A stretch of DNA of 64,000 bases from Mesorhizobium sp. (GCA_004020545.1 SAQE01000021.1:1-64000); one strand, 5' to 3'. Positions 17,189 to 30,176 are shown, counted from the first letter of the stretch. The notes: generated by a model from the sequence alone, not told the origin. Numbers and translations: made by a program.

Positions 17189-17324
17189 CGTTCACGATAA
17201 ACGCTGTTCGGGGATGAATCGGCGTGACAAGTGCCTGAAAATCGGCATTCTATGCTTTCTGCGATAAGGGTGGGCATCGCATGAAAGTATCATCCACGCC
17301 CACTCCGTAAATGGGAGCGTTTCA

Positions 17325-18443
17325 ATGAAAAAATCACTCTTGTCCGCCGTGGCGCTGACCGCGTTCATCGCGTTCAGCGGCAATGCGTGGGCCGACATCC
17401 TGATCGGCGTCGCCGGTCCGATCACTGGCCCGAACGCCGCCTTCGGCGCGCAGCTGCAGAAGGGCGCGGAGCAGGCGGTCGCCGACATCAACGCGGCGGG
17501 CGGCATCAATGGCCAGCAGCTCAAGCTCGAGATCGGTGACGACGTCTCCGATCCCAAGCAGGGCATCTCGGTCGCCAACAAGTTCGTCGCCGACGGCGTC
17601 AAGTTCGTCGACGGTCACTTCAACTCGGGCGTGACCATTCCCGCGTCGGAAGTCTATGCCGAGAACGGCATCCTCGTCATGACGCCGGCAGCGACCAATC
17701 CGAAGCTCACCGAGCGCGGCCTGTGGAACACCTTCCGCACCTGCGGTCGCGACGACCAGCAGGGCAAGGTGGCGGGCGACTACATCGCCAAGAACTTCAA
17801 GGACGCCAAGATCGCCATCATCCACGACAAGACGCCTTACGGCCAGGGCCTCGCCGACGAGACCAAGAAGAACCTGAACGCCGGCGGCATCACGGAAGTG
17901 ATGTATGAAGGCGTGAATGTCGGCGACAAGGACTTCTCCGCCCTCATCGCCAAGATGAAGGAAAATGGCGTCACCCTGATCTACTGGGGCGGCCTGCACA
18001 CCGAAGCCGGTCTGATCATCCGTCAGTCGGCCGACCAAGGCCTGAAGGCGCCGCTATTCTCCGGCGACGGCATCGTCTCCAACGAACTGGCCTCGATCGC
18101 CGGCGATGCCGTTGCCGGCACGCTCAACACCTTCGCTCCGGATCCGCGCAAGAATCCGGCCGCCAAGGAAGTGGTCGAGAAGTTCCGCGCCGCCGGTTTC
18201 GAGCCGGAAGCCTACACGCTCTACTCCTATGCCGCCATCCAGATCATCTCGCAGGCCATCGCCAAGGTCGGCTCGGCCGACGACGCGCAGAAGGTTGCCG
18301 ACACGATCAAGTCCGGCGGTCCGTGGAAGACGGCCATCGGCGAGATCGGCTACGATGCCAAGGGCGACATCACCCGTCCGGACTATGTCATCTACGAGTG
18401 GAAGAAGGGTGAGGACGGCAAGTACAGCTACTTCGAGAAATAA
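17325..18443 (+). CDS. livK: Branched-chain amino-acid binding protein (LivK/LivJ type)
   Basis: A 372-residue periplasmic solute-binding protein with a clear signal peptide ([18 protein letters not shown], cleavage after AWA near residue 23). The type I fold begins [20 protein letters not shown] and includes [16 protein letters not shown], typical of LivJ/LivK proteins. It captures leucine, isoleucine or valine and delivers it to LivHM. It has its own upstream region and a strong terminator, so high, separate expression is likely. Confidence 0.95.
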   Translation: MKKSLLSAVALTAFIAFSGNAWADILIGVAGPITGPNAAFGAQLQKGAEQAVADINAAGGINGQQLKLEIGDDVSDPKQGISVANKFVADGVKFVDGHFNSGVTIPASEVYAENGILVMTPAATNPKLTERGLWNTFRTCGRDDQQGKVAGDYIAKNFKDAKIAIIHDKTPYGQGLADETKKNLNAGGITEVMYEGVNVGDKDFSALIAKMKENGVTLIYWGGLHTEAGLIIRQSADQGLKAPLFSGDGIVSNELASIAGDAVAGTLNTFAPDPRKNPAAKEVVEKFRAAGFEPEAYTLYSYAAIQIISQAIAKVGSADDAQKVADTIKSGGPWKTAIGEIGYDAKGDITRPDYVIYEWKKGEDGKYSYFEK

Positions 18444-18470
18444 GCCGGCAAACTGTAGCCGACTTTCGAG

Positions 18471-18502
18471 ATGCCCGGCGCTCAGCGCCGGGCATTTTTA
18501 TT
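18471..18502 (+). terminator. Rho-independent terminator after livK
   Basis: ATGCCCGGCGC pairs with GCGCCGGGCAT around a small loop, followed by TTTTTATT. It begins 28 bases after the livK stop. Confidence 0.93.
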
Positions 18503-18589
18503 GTCGGCTGTTTTTCCATCACCCGATCCTCACGGGAGCGCCTACAAAGCGCTCCTTGAACCGCGGGACGGGAGACAAGCGGCGGTTTG

Positions 18590-18641
18590 GCGCAAACAAA
18601 CGATTTAAATCGTTTTAGGTGTCGCGCGATTTTGTTTGCGC
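18590..18641. promoter_or_regulatory. Nested palindrome upstream of pyc
   Basis: GCGCAAACAAA (18590-18600) and TTTGTTTGCGC (18631-18641) are exact 11-base inverted repeats. Within the interval AAACGATTTAAATCGTTT (18598-18615) is an 18-base perfect palindrome. The two overlap, so alternative structures are possible. It ends 61 bases before the pyc start. It may be an operator, an RNA switch or a repeat copy. Confidence 0.5.
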
Positions 18642-18702
18642 TGCAGCATTTTCACGCTAATCATTGCCCTTCACCTCACTTTCCGCTGCTGGAGCCCAGT
18701 CC

Positions 18703-22161
<3,459 letters not shown>

Positions 22162-22313
22162 CGGACAAAGATCGATGCTGTGACGGCTGGCAGCAACCCT
22201 TCATGCCGCATCGATAATGTCTTGACCCGCGACGCCCGCTCGGGCATCGAACCCGCTCGAATTTGCCGGCCTCCCTTTCGAGTCGCCGGAGAGGAAACGA
22301 CGCGGAGAGAAAA

Positions 22314-22574
22314 ATGGCCGACGAGATCACCGAGACCAGCCAGACTGTAGCCGCCGGCCAGCTGCGCGCCATCATCGAGCGCATCGAGCGGCTCGAGGAA
22401 GAGAAGAAGACGATTTCCGACGACATCAAGGACGTCTATGCCGAGGCCAAGGGCACCGGCTTCGACACCAAGGCGATCCGCACCATCGTCCGGCTGCGCA
22501 AGAAGGACCAGGCCGAGCGCCAGGAGGAAGAGACGATCCTTGATCTCTACAAGGCCGCGCTCGGCATGGTCTAA
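22314..22574 (+). CDS. gapR: GapR-family nucleoid-associated protein (DUF2312)
   Basis: An 86-residue, mostly helical protein with the family core ([20 protein letters not shown], then [17 protein letters not shown]). In Caulobacter GapR binds AT-rich, overtwisted DNA and is needed for normal chromosome replication and segregation. The length and charge fit the family. The start at 22314 has GGAGAG just upstream; a longer frame from 22263 has no ribosome site. Confidence 0.9.
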   Translation: MADEITETSQTVAAGQLRAIIERIERLEEEKKTISDDIKDVYAEAKGTGFDTKAIRTIVRLRKKDQAERQEEETILDLYKAALGMV

Positions 22575-22595
22575 GCCTCATGGCCGGAGCCGGCC

Positions 22596-23036
22596 ATGAG
22601 TGAGTTCGACTTCGGCGGCCATCGCGCCTCGGAGTTCCGCCATCGCGGCTTCTGGGCGCTGTTCGCCGAGCGGCATCCGGAAGAAAGGGCCAGGCTGGCG
22701 CGGCGCGGGCCGTGGTTCTGGCAGCGCGGGTTGCCGGAGTTCGCCCTGGTGCTTTCCATGTATGTCGCGCCCAGCGAGAACGTGGTCGGCGTCTTCTTCG
22801 GCCGCAACGAGAAACTTGGCGCAACGGAAGTCTGGACACGGCTGAAGCCCGTTCAGCCGGTAATCGAGGCGCGCCTGAAGCTCAGGCCGGAGCAGAGCGC
22901 GCAAAACCTCGGCATCAATTCGCAGTGGCGGGTCAACTGCTTTGCCGAGGACAACTGGCCGGCGATGGCCGACTGGCTGGTGACGGAATGCTCGCGTTTC
23001 GAGCGTGTCGTGACTGAAGTGCTGGGGCAGGGGTAG
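22596..23036 (+). CDS. Conserved protein of unknown function (DUF4268-like)
   Basis: A 146-residue soluble protein rich in Trp, Arg and Phe, with blocks EFRHRGFWALFAERHPEE, FFGRNEK and WRVNCFAEDNWPAMADWL. It resembles small DUF4268-type proteins, but I am unsure. No signal peptide or membrane segment. It lies 21 bases after gapR and 7 bases before the next gene, so the three may be co-transcribed. Confidence 0.65.
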   Translation: MSEFDFGGHRASEFRHRGFWALFAERHPEERARLARRGPWFWQRGLPEFALVLSMYVAPSENVVGVFFGRNEKLGATEVWTRLKPVQPVIEARLKLRPEQSAQNLGINSQWRVNCFAEDNWPAMADWLVTECSRFERVVTEVLGQG

Positions 23037-23043
23037 ACCGAAG

Positions 23044-23343
23044 ATGCTTGCCGGCTTCTTCCGCTCGCGCTGGCAAGGCCAAGCACCGCTCGACCGGCTG
23101 TTCTGGCGCGACATGCTGTTCGCCGGCACGGCGATCAACATCACCTCGTCCGCGCTGGCGCTCGTCCTGCTTGGGTTGAAGCTGCCGCTCTGGCTGGTGC
23201 TGGCGGCGCACTTCCTGCTGGTGCCCTACAACATCTTTCTCACCCTTGCCGTCTGGCGAACGGCAGAGAGGACGGGCGGCGCCAAGGCCTCGCTGATGAT
23301 GCTGGGCTCTGCGCTCTGGCTGATCGCGACGGTTGTTTTGTAG
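23044..23343 (+). CDS. Small inner-membrane protein
   Basis: A 99-residue protein with three predicted membrane segments (about residues 25-42, 48-67 and 84-98). The N-terminus is basic and short. I do not recognise a family. It follows the preceding gene by 7 bases, suggesting an operon. Confidence 0.6.
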   Translation: MLAGFFRSRWQGQAPLDRLFWRDMLFAGTAINITSSALALVLLGLKLPLWLVLAAHFLLVPYNIFLTLAVWRTAERTGGAKASLMMLGSALWLIATVVL

Positions 23344-23367
23344 CGGCGCCAGGTAGCCGCGCAGACA

Positions 23368-23396
23368 GAAAAGGGCGGCCGAAGCCGCCCCTTTCC
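23368..23396. terminator. Hairpin between convergent genes
   Basis: GGGCGGC-CGAA-GCCGCCC with flanking A and T tracts, between the end of the membrane gene and the end of msrB. It could terminate both strands. Confidence 0.6.
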
Positions 23397-23417
23397 GAAG
23401 CTATCCCAGGGTACCGG

Positions 23418-23822
23418 TCAGGCCGCCGGCTCAAACCGCAGCGCCACGCCGTTGATGCAGTAGCGCAGGCCGGTCGGCGGCGGGCCGTCCTCGAAGACGT
23501 GGCCGAGATGGCTGCCGCAGCGGGCGCAATGGCATTCGGTGCGGACCATGCCGTAGCTGCGGTCGACAGTGGTCTCGATCGAGCCTGGGACCGGATCGTT
23601 GAAGCTCGGCCAGCCGGAGCCGCTCTCGAACTTCAGCTTGGATTCGAACAGCGGCTGCTCGCAGCCGACGCAGAAGAAGGTGCCGGCGCGCTTCTCGTAG
23701 AGCAGGGCGCAGCTTCCGGGACGCTCGGTGCCGTGGTTGCGCATGACGGTATATTGCTCCGGCGTCAGCCGGGCGCGCCACTCCGCATCGGTGCGGGTGA
23801 CGGGATAGGCATGTGTGTCCAT
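23418..23822 (-). CDS. msrB: Peptide-methionine (R)-S-oxide reductase
   Basis: A 134-residue MsrB. Two CxxC zinc pairs (CVGCEQPLF and CARCGSHLG) and the catalytic cysteine in [11 protein letters not shown] are present; GSGWPSF is the family substrate loop. It reduces methionine-R-sulphoxide in oxidised proteins using thioredoxin. Length is normal, with no MsrA fusion. Confidence 0.95.
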   Translation of the reverse strand: MDTHAYPVTRTDAEWRARLTPEQYTVMRNHGTERPGSCALLYEKRAGTFFCVGCEQPLFESKLKFESGSGWPSFNDPVPGSIETTVDRSYGMVRTECHCARCGSHLGHVFEDGPPPTGLRYCINGVALRFEPAA

Positions 23823-23913
23823 GAAATCTCCTCGGCCTTGGCGGCTCGTTGTTGGTTTGCAAGCTATATTCGCCCCAACATAGGCATTTGTTACAGGTCT
23901 GCCTACCGTGGGC

Positions 23914-25104
23914 CTAATGCTTGCGGGACAACTGCTTCGTTGCTGCTTCCAGTCCGGCCAGTGTCAGCGGGAACATGCGGCCGCCAAAGATGTCGCGGAC
24001 CATCGCGATCGAGTGGGTGTAGCGCCAGTTCTTCTCAGCTTCCGGGTTGAGCCACACCGCATCCGGCCATTGCTGCAGCAGCCGCCCGAGCCAGATACCG
24101 CCGGCCTCCGGGTTCCAGTGCTCGACCGAGCCGCCGGGGTGGGCGATCTCGTAAGGGCTCATCGAGGCGTCGCCGACCACGATCACCTTGTAGTCAGGCC
24201 CGTATTTGTGGATGAGGTCGAAGGTCGGGATCGTCTCGGCAAGCCGCCGTCGATTGTCCTTCCAGACGCGCTCGTAGAGGCAGTTGTGGAAGTAGAAATA
24301 TTCGAGCTGGCGGAACTCGGCGCGGGCGGCGGAGAACAGCTCCTCGACGCTGCGGATATGGTCGTCCATCGAGCCGCCGACATCGAAGAACATCAGAAGC
24401 TTCACCGCGTTGCGCCGCTCGGGCCGCGTCTTGACGTCGAGATAGCCATGTTCGGCGGTGGCATGGATGGTGCCGGGCAGGTCGAATTCTTCCTCCGCAC
24501 CCTCGCGCACCCAGCGGCGCAGCCGCTTCAGCGCGACTTTGATGTTGCGTGTGCCGAGCTCGACGGCGTCGTCGAAGTTCTTGAACTCGCGCTTGTCCCA
24601 GACCTTCACCGCGCGGCGATGCCGGCTCTCGTGCTGGCCGATGCGCACGCCTTCCGGATTGTAGCCATAGGCGCCGAAGGGCGAGGTGCCGCCGGTGCCG
24701 ATCCATTTCGAGCCGCCCTGATGGCGGCCCTTCTGCTCCTCCAGCCGCTGCTTCAGGGTTTCCATCAGCTTGTTGAAGCCGCCGAGCGCCTCGACCAGCT
24801 TCTTCTCCTCATCGGTCAGATGCTTTTCGGCAAGCCGGCGCAGCCACTCCTCGGGGATGGTCGTGACGTCGACCGCGTCCGGTCCGGACAAAGCCTCGAC
24901 GCCCTTGAAAACATGCCCGAACACCTGGTCGAAACGGTCGATATGACGCTCGTCCTTCACCAGTGCCGAGCGGGCGAGGTAGTAAAAACCCTCGACATCG
25001 TATTCGACCAACCCCGCTTCCAGCCCTTCCAGCAGCGTCAGATATTCCGTGAGCGAGACAGGAACCCGCGCGGCCTTCAGTTCGAGGAAGAAGGGGATGA
25101 ACAT
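23914..25104 (-). CDS. CoxE-like von Willebrand factor A protein
   Basis: A 396-residue VWA-domain protein of the CoxE type. The metal site is the variant [12 protein letters not shown] rather than DxSxS, which is common in this family. A long N-terminal helical part precedes it, and the VWA domain occupies roughly the last 170 residues. Such proteins act with MoxR AAA+ ATPases to remodel or insert cofactors in target proteins. It follows a GNAT gene by 6 bases, and a MoxR ATPase gene lies just beyond, all on one strand. Confidence 0.88.
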   Translation of the reverse strand: MFIPFFLELKAARVPVSLTEYLTLLEGLEAGLVEYDVEGFYYLARSALVKDERHIDRFDQVFGHVFKGVEALSGPDAVDVTTIPEEWLRRLAEKHLTDEEKKLVEALGGFNKLMETLKQRLEEQKGRHQGGSKWIGTGGTSPFGAYGYNPEGVRIGQHESRHRRAVKVWDKREFKNFDDAVELGTRNIKVALKRLRRWVREGAEEEFDLPGTIHATAEHGYLDVKTRPERRNAVKLLMFFDVGGSMDDHIRSVEELFSAARAEFRQLEYFYFHNCLYERVWKDNRRRLAETIPTFDLIHKYGPDYKVIVVGDASMSPYEIAHPGGSVEHWNPEAGGIWLGRLLQQWPDAVWLNPEAEKNWRYTHSIAMVRDIFGGRMFPLTLAGLEAATKQLSRKH

Positions 25105-25110
25105 GGCCCC

Positions 25111-25557
25111 TTATAACAGATCGTACTCGATGAAGCCCGTGCGGCGCGCGACATGGTCGTAGAGCCGGCGCGCGGTGGCGTTGGTCTCGTGCGTCATCCA
25201 GTAGACGTTCTTCACGCCGATCTTGCCGGCCTCGTCCTGCACCGCTTTGATCAGCGCCGCGCCGACGCCCTTGCCGCGCACCTCGGGATTGGCGAACAGG
25301 TCCTGCAGGTAGCAGTTGTTGACCAACGACCAGCAGGAGCGGTGGTAGAGACAGTGGGTGAGGCCGACAGCCTTGCCGTCAAGTGTGGCGATAAAACCTT
25401 TCGGCTCGAATTCGCCTGCCGTGAACAGCCGCTTCCAGGTGACGTCGTAGACCTCATCCGGCAGCCTGGTCTCGTAGAAGGTGAGATAGGCTGTCCACAG
25501 CCGGCGCCAGTCGGCGTGGTCGGACTGCGCAAGCGGGCGGATGGTGATCTCGGACAT
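25111..25557 (-). CDS. GNAT-family N-acetyltransferase
   Basis: A 148-residue GNAT enzyme with the acetyl-CoA loop VRGKGVGAALIKAVQ and a C-terminal NATARRLYDHVARRTGFIEY. The start at 25557 has GGAGG close upstream; an ATG 54 bases earlier has none. Its substrate is unknown. It sits between the MoxR and CoxE genes on the same strand, 6 bases from the latter. Confidence 0.87.
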   Translation of the reverse strand: MSEITIRPLAQSDHADWRRLWTAYLTFYETRLPDEVYDVTWKRLFTAGEFEPKGFIATLDGKAVGLTHCLYHRSCWSLVNNCYLQDLFANPEVRGKGVGAALIKAVQDEAGKIGVKNVYWMTHETNATARRLYDHVARRTGFIEYDLL

Positions 25558-25646
25558 TTCTTCCTCCAATGCTTTCGCCCCGAAGCTGCGGCAGCGGCTG
25601 ATTGGCGGCAACGGTCCACAGCCGAGGAAAGCGCTGTTGCTGCCAG

Positions 25647-26486
25647 CTATTGCTGCCGCCTCGCCATGAAGGCCAGGCGTTCGAAGAGGTGCACGTCCTG
25701 CTCGTTCTTCAACAGCGCGCCGTGCAGCTTCGGCAGCATGTTCTTCGGATCGGCGCGCAAATCTTCCGGCGCGATGTCGTCGGCGACCAGCAGGCGGATC
25801 CAGTCGAGCGCTTCGGAGGTCGAGGGCTTCTTCTTCAAGCCCGGCACATCGCGGATCTCGTAGAACTGGGTGAGAGCGGCCCGCACCAGATTCTGCTTGA
25901 TGCCCGGATAGTGCACGTCGACGATCCGGTGCAGCGTGTCGATGTCGGGGAAGCGGATGTAGTGGAAGAAGCAGCGGCGCAGGAAGGCGTCCGGCAGTTC
26001 CTTCTCATTGTTCGAGGTGATGATAACGATCGGCCGGAACTCGGCGCGGATCGTCTCGCCGGTTTCGTAGACGAAGAACTCCATCCGATCGAGCTCCTGC
26101 AGGAGATCGTTGGGGAATTCGATGTCGGCCTTGTCGATCTCGTCGATCAAAAGCACGACTTTTTTCGGCGCGGCGAAGGCGTCCCAAAGCTTACCGCGCT
26201 TGATGTAGTTCCTGATGTCACTGAAACGGTCGTCGCCGAGCTGACTGTCGCGCAGCCGCGAGACGGCGTCATATTCATAAAGGCCCTGCTGCGCCTTGGT
26301 GGTCGACTTGACGTTCCATTCGATGAAATCCAGCCCGAGCGCCGCCGCCACCTGGCGGGCGAGCTCCGTCTTGCCGGTGCCGGGCTCTCCCTTGACCAGC
26401 AAGGGCCGTTCCAGCGCGATCGCGGCGTTGACCGCCACCATCAGATCCTTCTCGGCGACGTAAGCCGCGGTGCCTTCGAAACGCAT
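25647..26486 (-). CDS. MoxR-family AAA+ ATPase
   Basis: A 279-residue AAA+ protein with Walker A GEPGTGKTEL, Walker B VVLLIDEIDKAD and sensor ITSNNEKELPDAFLRRC. The MoxR family works as chaperones with VWA-domain partners; the CoxE-like partner is two genes downstream. The start at 26486 follows GGGAG; the frame stays open upstream but runs into the 6S RNA region. Confidence 0.92.
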   Translation of the reverse strand: MRFEGTAAYVAEKDLMVAVNAAIALERPLLVKGEPGTGKTELARQVAAALGLDFIEWNVKSTTKAQQGLYEYDAVSRLRDSQLGDDRFSDIRNYIKRGKLWDAFAAPKKVVLLIDEIDKADIEFPNDLLQELDRMEFFVYETGETIRAEFRPIVIITSNNEKELPDAFLRRCFFHYIRFPDIDTLHRIVDVHYPGIKQNLVRAALTQFYEIRDVPGLKKKPSTSEALDWIRLLVADDIAPEDLRADPKNMLPKLHGALLKNEQDVHLFERLAFMARRQQ

Positions 26487-26640
26487 TTTTTCTCCCGATC
26501 GTCTGGCCGCGACCGTAAGGACGCTGCCCCGGCTGTGCAAGGCGTAGCAGCGCCACACGATGCACGGCACAATTTTGCCGGTCCTTGGACGGCCGTCCTT
26601 CTGGCGCTCGGCTAACCATCGGCCTATATTGGCACTGGCG

Positions 26641-26795
26641 GTCTGCGCTTCCCGGCAGGAGAAACTTATCCCCGGGGCCTTATTGATCCTTAGGGAGCTG
26701 TCCCTGGGAAGACCCGTGGGTTTTCTCACACGGCGCCCACCTACTTTGTAGGCACCCGGGATCGACCTCTCCACCGGTTGTGTGGATCGTCACTC
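26641..26795 (+). ncRNA. ssrS: 6S RNA (ssrS, alphaproteobacterial type)
   Basis: The region contains blocks I associate with alphaproteobacterial 6S RNA: TAGGGAGCTGTCCCTGGG, then AAGACCCGTGGGTTTTCTC, then CACCTACTTTGTAGGCACCC. It could form a long rod that mimics an open promoter and binds sigma-70 RNA polymerase. Its position directly upstream of the 5-formyl-THF cyclo-ligase gene is the widespread ssrS location. A TATATT box at 26625-26630 suggests a start near 26637. Both ends are approximate. Confidence 0.8.
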
Positions 26796-26874
26796 TCCCC
26801 ATTTTGGGAGCCATGCGCTAGAAAACGTCGCTCCTAAAACTCCATCCCAATCCGACCTTTTCTAGCGTCTGCGC

Positions 26875-27462
26875 ATGACCTCTTCCAAAGACCTGAAAAA
26901 ACATCTCCGCAAGGAAGCTTTGGCGCGCCGGGATGCGCTCGACGAATTCTGGCGGGTGGAGATCGCGCTGGAAATGGCGGAGACCGCGAAGGATCAGATC
27001 GCCGTCGAGCCCGGCCAAATCGTTTCCGGCTTCTGGCCGATGCGCTCCGAGGTCGATGTGCGGCCGCTGATGTTCGCCTTGCGCGAAAAAGGCGCCAGGC
27101 TCTGCCTGCCGGCGATCCTCGACAAGACCACGATCGTCTTCCGCGAGCTGGTGCGCGGCGCGCCGATGGTCGAGATGGGCTTCGGCACGGTCGGGCCGCA
27201 TGAGGAGGCGGAAGTGCTGGACCCGTCGATGATGCTGATACCGCTTGCTGCCTTCGATGCGCGCGGCCATCGCATCGGCTATGGCGCCGGCTACTACGAC
27301 CGGGCGATCGCCAGGCTGGCCGACAAGGGCCTGACGCCCAGGCTGATCGGCATCGCCTTCGACTGCCAGGAAGTTCCGATGGTGCCGGATGAGAACCACG
27401 ACGTGATCATCCCGGAAATACTCACCGAGAGCGGGTTGCGCCGGTTCATGCCGGAATTGTAG
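26875..27462 (+). CDS. fau: 5-formyltetrahydrofolate cyclo-ligase
   Basis: A 195-residue protein of the YgfA/MTHFS family, with an N-terminal KKHLRKEALARRDAL helix and the C-terminal nucleotide loop FDARGHRIGYGAGYYDRAI. It converts 5-formyl-THF and ATP to 5,10-methenyl-THF, recycling an inhibitory folate. The family is usually linked to 6S RNA, and an ssrS candidate lies 80 bases upstream. Confidence 0.93.
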   Translation: MTSSKDLKKHLRKEALARRDALDEFWRVEIALEMAETAKDQIAVEPGQIVSGFWPMRSEVDVRPLMFALREKGARLCLPAILDKTTIVFRELVRGAPMVEMGFGTVGPHEEAEVLDPSMMLIPLAAFDARGHRIGYGAGYYDRAIARLADKGLTPRLIGIAFDCQEVPMVPDENHDVIIPEILTESGLRRFMPEL

Positions 27463-27540
27463 AAAAGCGTTTGAGGAACGCATGATCTTTTGCGGAAAGT
27501 CATGCAGCTTTTACTTAGCGGGCTTTCGGCGCAGGATCGT

Positions 27541-28365
27541 ATGAGACTTCTCTTCCTCGGCGACATGGTCGGAAAAACTGGGCGCACGGCGGTGTGGGAA
27601 CAACTGCCCGGGCTGATCTCCGACTTCAAGCTCGATTTCGTCATCGTCAATGGCGAGAACGCCGCCGGCGGCTTCGGCATCACCGAGGAGATCTTCCGCG
27701 AGACACTCGCGGCGGGCGCGGACGTCGTGACCACCGGCAACCATGTCTGGGACCAGCGCGACGCGCTGGTCTTCGCGCCGCGCGAGGAACGTTTTCTGCG
27801 CCCCTCCAATTTCCCGAAAGGCACGCCGGGGCGAGGTTCGGGCGTCTACATCGCCAGGAACGGCGCGCGGGTGCTGGTCGCCAACATCATGGGACGTGTG
27901 TTCATGCATCCCGAGCTCGACGATCCGTTCCAGGCCGGCGAGCGCGAGCTTGCCGCCTGTCCGCTCGGCGAGCAGGCGGATGCGGCTGTGATCGATTTCC
28001 ACGCCGAGGCGACGTCGGAAAAAATGTGCTTCGCGCATTTCGTCGACGGCCGCGCCAGCCTGGTGGTCGGCACGCACACGCATCAGCCGACCGCCGACCA
28101 CCAGATCCTCAACGGCGGCACCGCCTACATCTCTGACGCGGGCATGTGCGGCGACTACGATTCCTCGCTCGGCATGGACAAGGAGGAGCCACTCAACCGC
28201 TTCCTGTCGAAAGTGCCGAAGGGCCGTTTCGAGGCAGCGAATGGACCCGCGACCTTGTGCGGCATCGGTGTCGATATCTCCGACCGCACGGGACTTGCCG
28301 AGAAGATCGCGCCGTTTCGTCGCGGGCCGCGGCTGGAGGAAACGGCGCCATCCTTCTGGTCGTGA
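27541..28365 (+). CDS. YmdB-like metallophosphoesterase
   Basis: A 274-residue calcineurin-like phosphoesterase of the TIGR00282/YmdB type. Metal motifs are LFLGDMVG, VNGENAAGG, TTGNHVWD and VVGTHTHQPTAD. YmdB homologues hydrolyse cyclic nucleotides such as 2',3'-cAMP and affect biofilm formation in Bacillus. The start at 27541 (MRLLFLGDMVG) is typical; an ATG 51 bases earlier lacks a ribosome site. It lies 78 bases after fau. Confidence 0.9.
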   Translation: MRLLFLGDMVGKTGRTAVWEQLPGLISDFKLDFVIVNGENAAGGFGITEEIFRETLAAGADVVTTGNHVWDQRDALVFAPREERFLRPSNFPKGTPGRGSGVYIARNGARVLVANIMGRVFMHPELDDPFQAGERELAACPLGEQADAAVIDFHAEATSEKMCFAHFVDGRASLVVGTHTHQPTADHQILNGGTAYISDAGMCGDYDSSLGMDKEEPLNRFLSKVPKGRFEAANGPATLCGIGVDISDRTGLAEKIAPFRRGPRLEETAPSFWS

Positions 28366-28439
28366 CATTGATATGAGCGAGGCCAGTACCTAACTGGCGA
28401 CGAAACCCGCGAAAAACTGCTCCAAACATTTGTTTCTAC

Positions 28440-28476
28440 GCAATTCCGGACGGAAAACCGCAACGCACGGAATTGC
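28440..28476. repeat. GCAATTCC/GGAATTGC palindromic repeat, copy 2
   Basis: The same unit as at 16774-16817, but shorter inside. It lies 26 bases before the TerC-family start. Confidence 0.75.
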
Positions 28477-28502
28477 TCCGGATCGTAGAGGGGACGACCT
28501 TC

Positions 28503-29270
28503 ATGCAGCTTGTCGAATTCCTGGCGCCGCACTTCGCCTTCGTTTCCAACCCGACCGCGTGGATCGCGCTGCTGACGCTGGTGGTGCTGGAGGTGGTGCT
28601 CGGCATCGACAATTTGATCTTCATCTCGATCCTGACCAACAAGCTGCCCGAAGCGCAGCGGGCGCGCGCGCGCAGGCTCGGCATCTCGGCGGCGCTGGTG
28701 ATGCGCCTCATCCTGCTCGCCACCATTTCGGTCATCGTGCAGTTGACGGCGCCGGTGTTCACGGCGTTCGGGCATGGCTTTTCCTGGCGCGACCTGATCC
28801 TGATCGCCGGCGGCCTGTTCCTGGTCTGGAAGGCGACCAAGGAAATCCATCACACGGTCGATCCGCAGGACCATCAGGACACGATGATGGGTGAAACACT
28901 GCAGATGAGCCTGGCCGGCGCGATCTTCCAGATTCTCTTGCTCGACCTCGTCTTCTCGATCGATTCGATCATCACCGCCGTCGGCATGACCGACGAGATC
29001 GCCATCATGTATATCGCGGTGATCGTGGCGGTGAGCGCGATGATGCTGGCGGCGACGCCGCTCGCCAATTTCATCGCCAGGAATCCCACAATCGTCATGC
29101 TGGCGCTGGGCTTCCTGCTGATGATCGGCATGACGCTGATTGCCGACGGCATGGGCTACCACGTGCCCAAGGGCTACATCTACGCCGCCATGGGTTTCTC
29201 GGCGCTGGTCGAGGGCCTCAACATGCTGGCGCGGCAGCGCAGGAGGCAGAGGTCCGGCGAAGGGCATTGA
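28503..29270 (+). CDS. TerC-family integral membrane protein
   Basis: A 255-residue membrane protein with about seven segments. The TerC signatures are [13 protein letters not shown] and [18 protein letters not shown], each carrying a membrane aspartate. Members export or exchange metal ions such as manganese; some were named for tellurite resistance. There is no C-terminal CBS domain. The start at 28503 has a GAGGGG site. Confidence 0.9.
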   Translation: MQLVEFLAPHFAFVSNPTAWIALLTLVVLEVVLGIDNLIFISILTNKLPEAQRARARRLGISAALVMRLILLATISVIVQLTAPVFTAFGHGFSWRDLILIAGGLFLVWKATKEIHHTVDPQDHQDTMMGETLQMSLAGAIFQILLLDLVFSIDSIITAVGMTDEIAIMYIAVIVAVSAMMLAATPLANFIARNPTIVMLALGFLLMIGMTLIADGMGYHVPKGYIYAAMGFSALVEGLNMLARQRRRQRSGEGH

Positions 29271-29276
29271 GACGCA

Positions 29277-29738
29277 TCACGACAGGCCCTTGGGGTGACG
29301 ATCGCCGATCAGGCCGAGCGTCAGCCCCTGTTCCAGCCACGCCTTGGCGCCGGCCAGCACCAGCGAGAAGCCGCCGGTCGAGTCGATCGCCTGGCCGACC
29401 TGTTCGTCGCCGGAGCCGGCGAAGCCGAAATTGCGGACTTCGAGGAAGGTCGCGTCGCCTGGCATCGCGGTGAAGGTCCAGACCGCCGTGGTCGGCGGCT
29501 CGCTCCATAGCATGGCGATCTTTTCGTTGGGAACAATCTCGCTGACCTCGACCTTTGTCGAGGCACCGTACATGCGCCACTCCCACTGAACCGGCTTGCC
29601 ACCGTCCAACCGGCCGCTGGAATGCGTGAACCAGAACTTCGTCGTGATTGCCGGATCGACGATCGCCTCAAAGACTTCGGCAACGGGCCGGCGGATCAGC
29701 ATGCCGGCTTCGGCGATCGGGGCTTGGTTGAGTTCCAC
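29277..29738 (-). CDS. SRPBCC (AHSA1-type) protein, first copy
   Basis: A 153-residue START/Bet v1-like fold, with VAEVFEAIVDPAITTKFWF at the N-terminus and a helical C-terminus. It is the last gene of a three-gene group controlled with an ArsR regulator. The family binds small hydrophobic ligands or acts as a chaperone cofactor; the ligand is unknown. Confidence 0.85.
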   Translation of the reverse strand: MELNQAPIAEAGMLIRRPVAEVFEAIVDPAITTKFWFTHSSGRLDGGKPVQWEWRMYGASTKVEVSEIVPNEKIAMLWSEPPTTAVWTFTAMPGDATFLEVRNFGFAGSGDEQVGQAIDSTGGFSLVLAGAKAWLEQGLTLGLIGDRHPKGLS

Positions 29739-29757
29739 GACATTCTCCTCGAATTGC

Positions 29758-30147
29758 TCAGGGCAGGTTGATCTGCCAGGAGACGCCGAACCTGTCGTTG
29801 AGCCAGGCGAAACGTTGGCTGAAGCCGTAATTGCCGGTCGGCATCAGGAACGAACCGTCCTTGGACAGAACGTCGATGATGCGGTCCTGTTCCTCGTCGG
29901 ACGAACAGTCGACAAAGAACCAGAATGACGGCGTGAAGGTGAAAGCGTGATGCACCGGGCTGTTGAAGATCATGACCTCCTGGCCGCCGATGGACGCGCG
30001 GGCCAGCTTGACCGTTCCTTCGGGCCCGTCCTCGCCCGCGCCGTAGCGCGTAACGTCGAGGACGCTGCTCCCCGGAACAGTCTCGCAATAGAGGGCCATG
30101 GCCTCCTCGGCCCGGCCTTCGAACATCAGGAACGGGGTTACTTTCAC
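29758..30147 (-). CDS. PhnB/VOC-family protein
   Basis: A 129-residue vicinal-oxygen-chelate protein of the 3-demethylubiquinone-methyltransferase-like (PhnB) type, beginning KVTPFLMFEGRAEEAMALY and ending FGVSWQINLP. I choose a GTG start at 30147 because GGAGG lies 6 bases upstream and the family starts here. It is the middle gene of the SRPBCC/VOC group. Confidence 0.82.
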   Translation of the reverse strand: MKVTPFLMFEGRAEEAMALYCETVPGSSVLDVTRYGAGEDGPEGTVKLARASIGGQEVMIFNSPVHHAFTFTPSFWFFVDCSSDEEQDRIIDVLSKDGSFLMPTGNYGFSQRFAWLNDRFGVSWQINLP

Positions 30148-30176
30148 TGCAGTCCTCCCTGGCTCCGAGATTGGGC

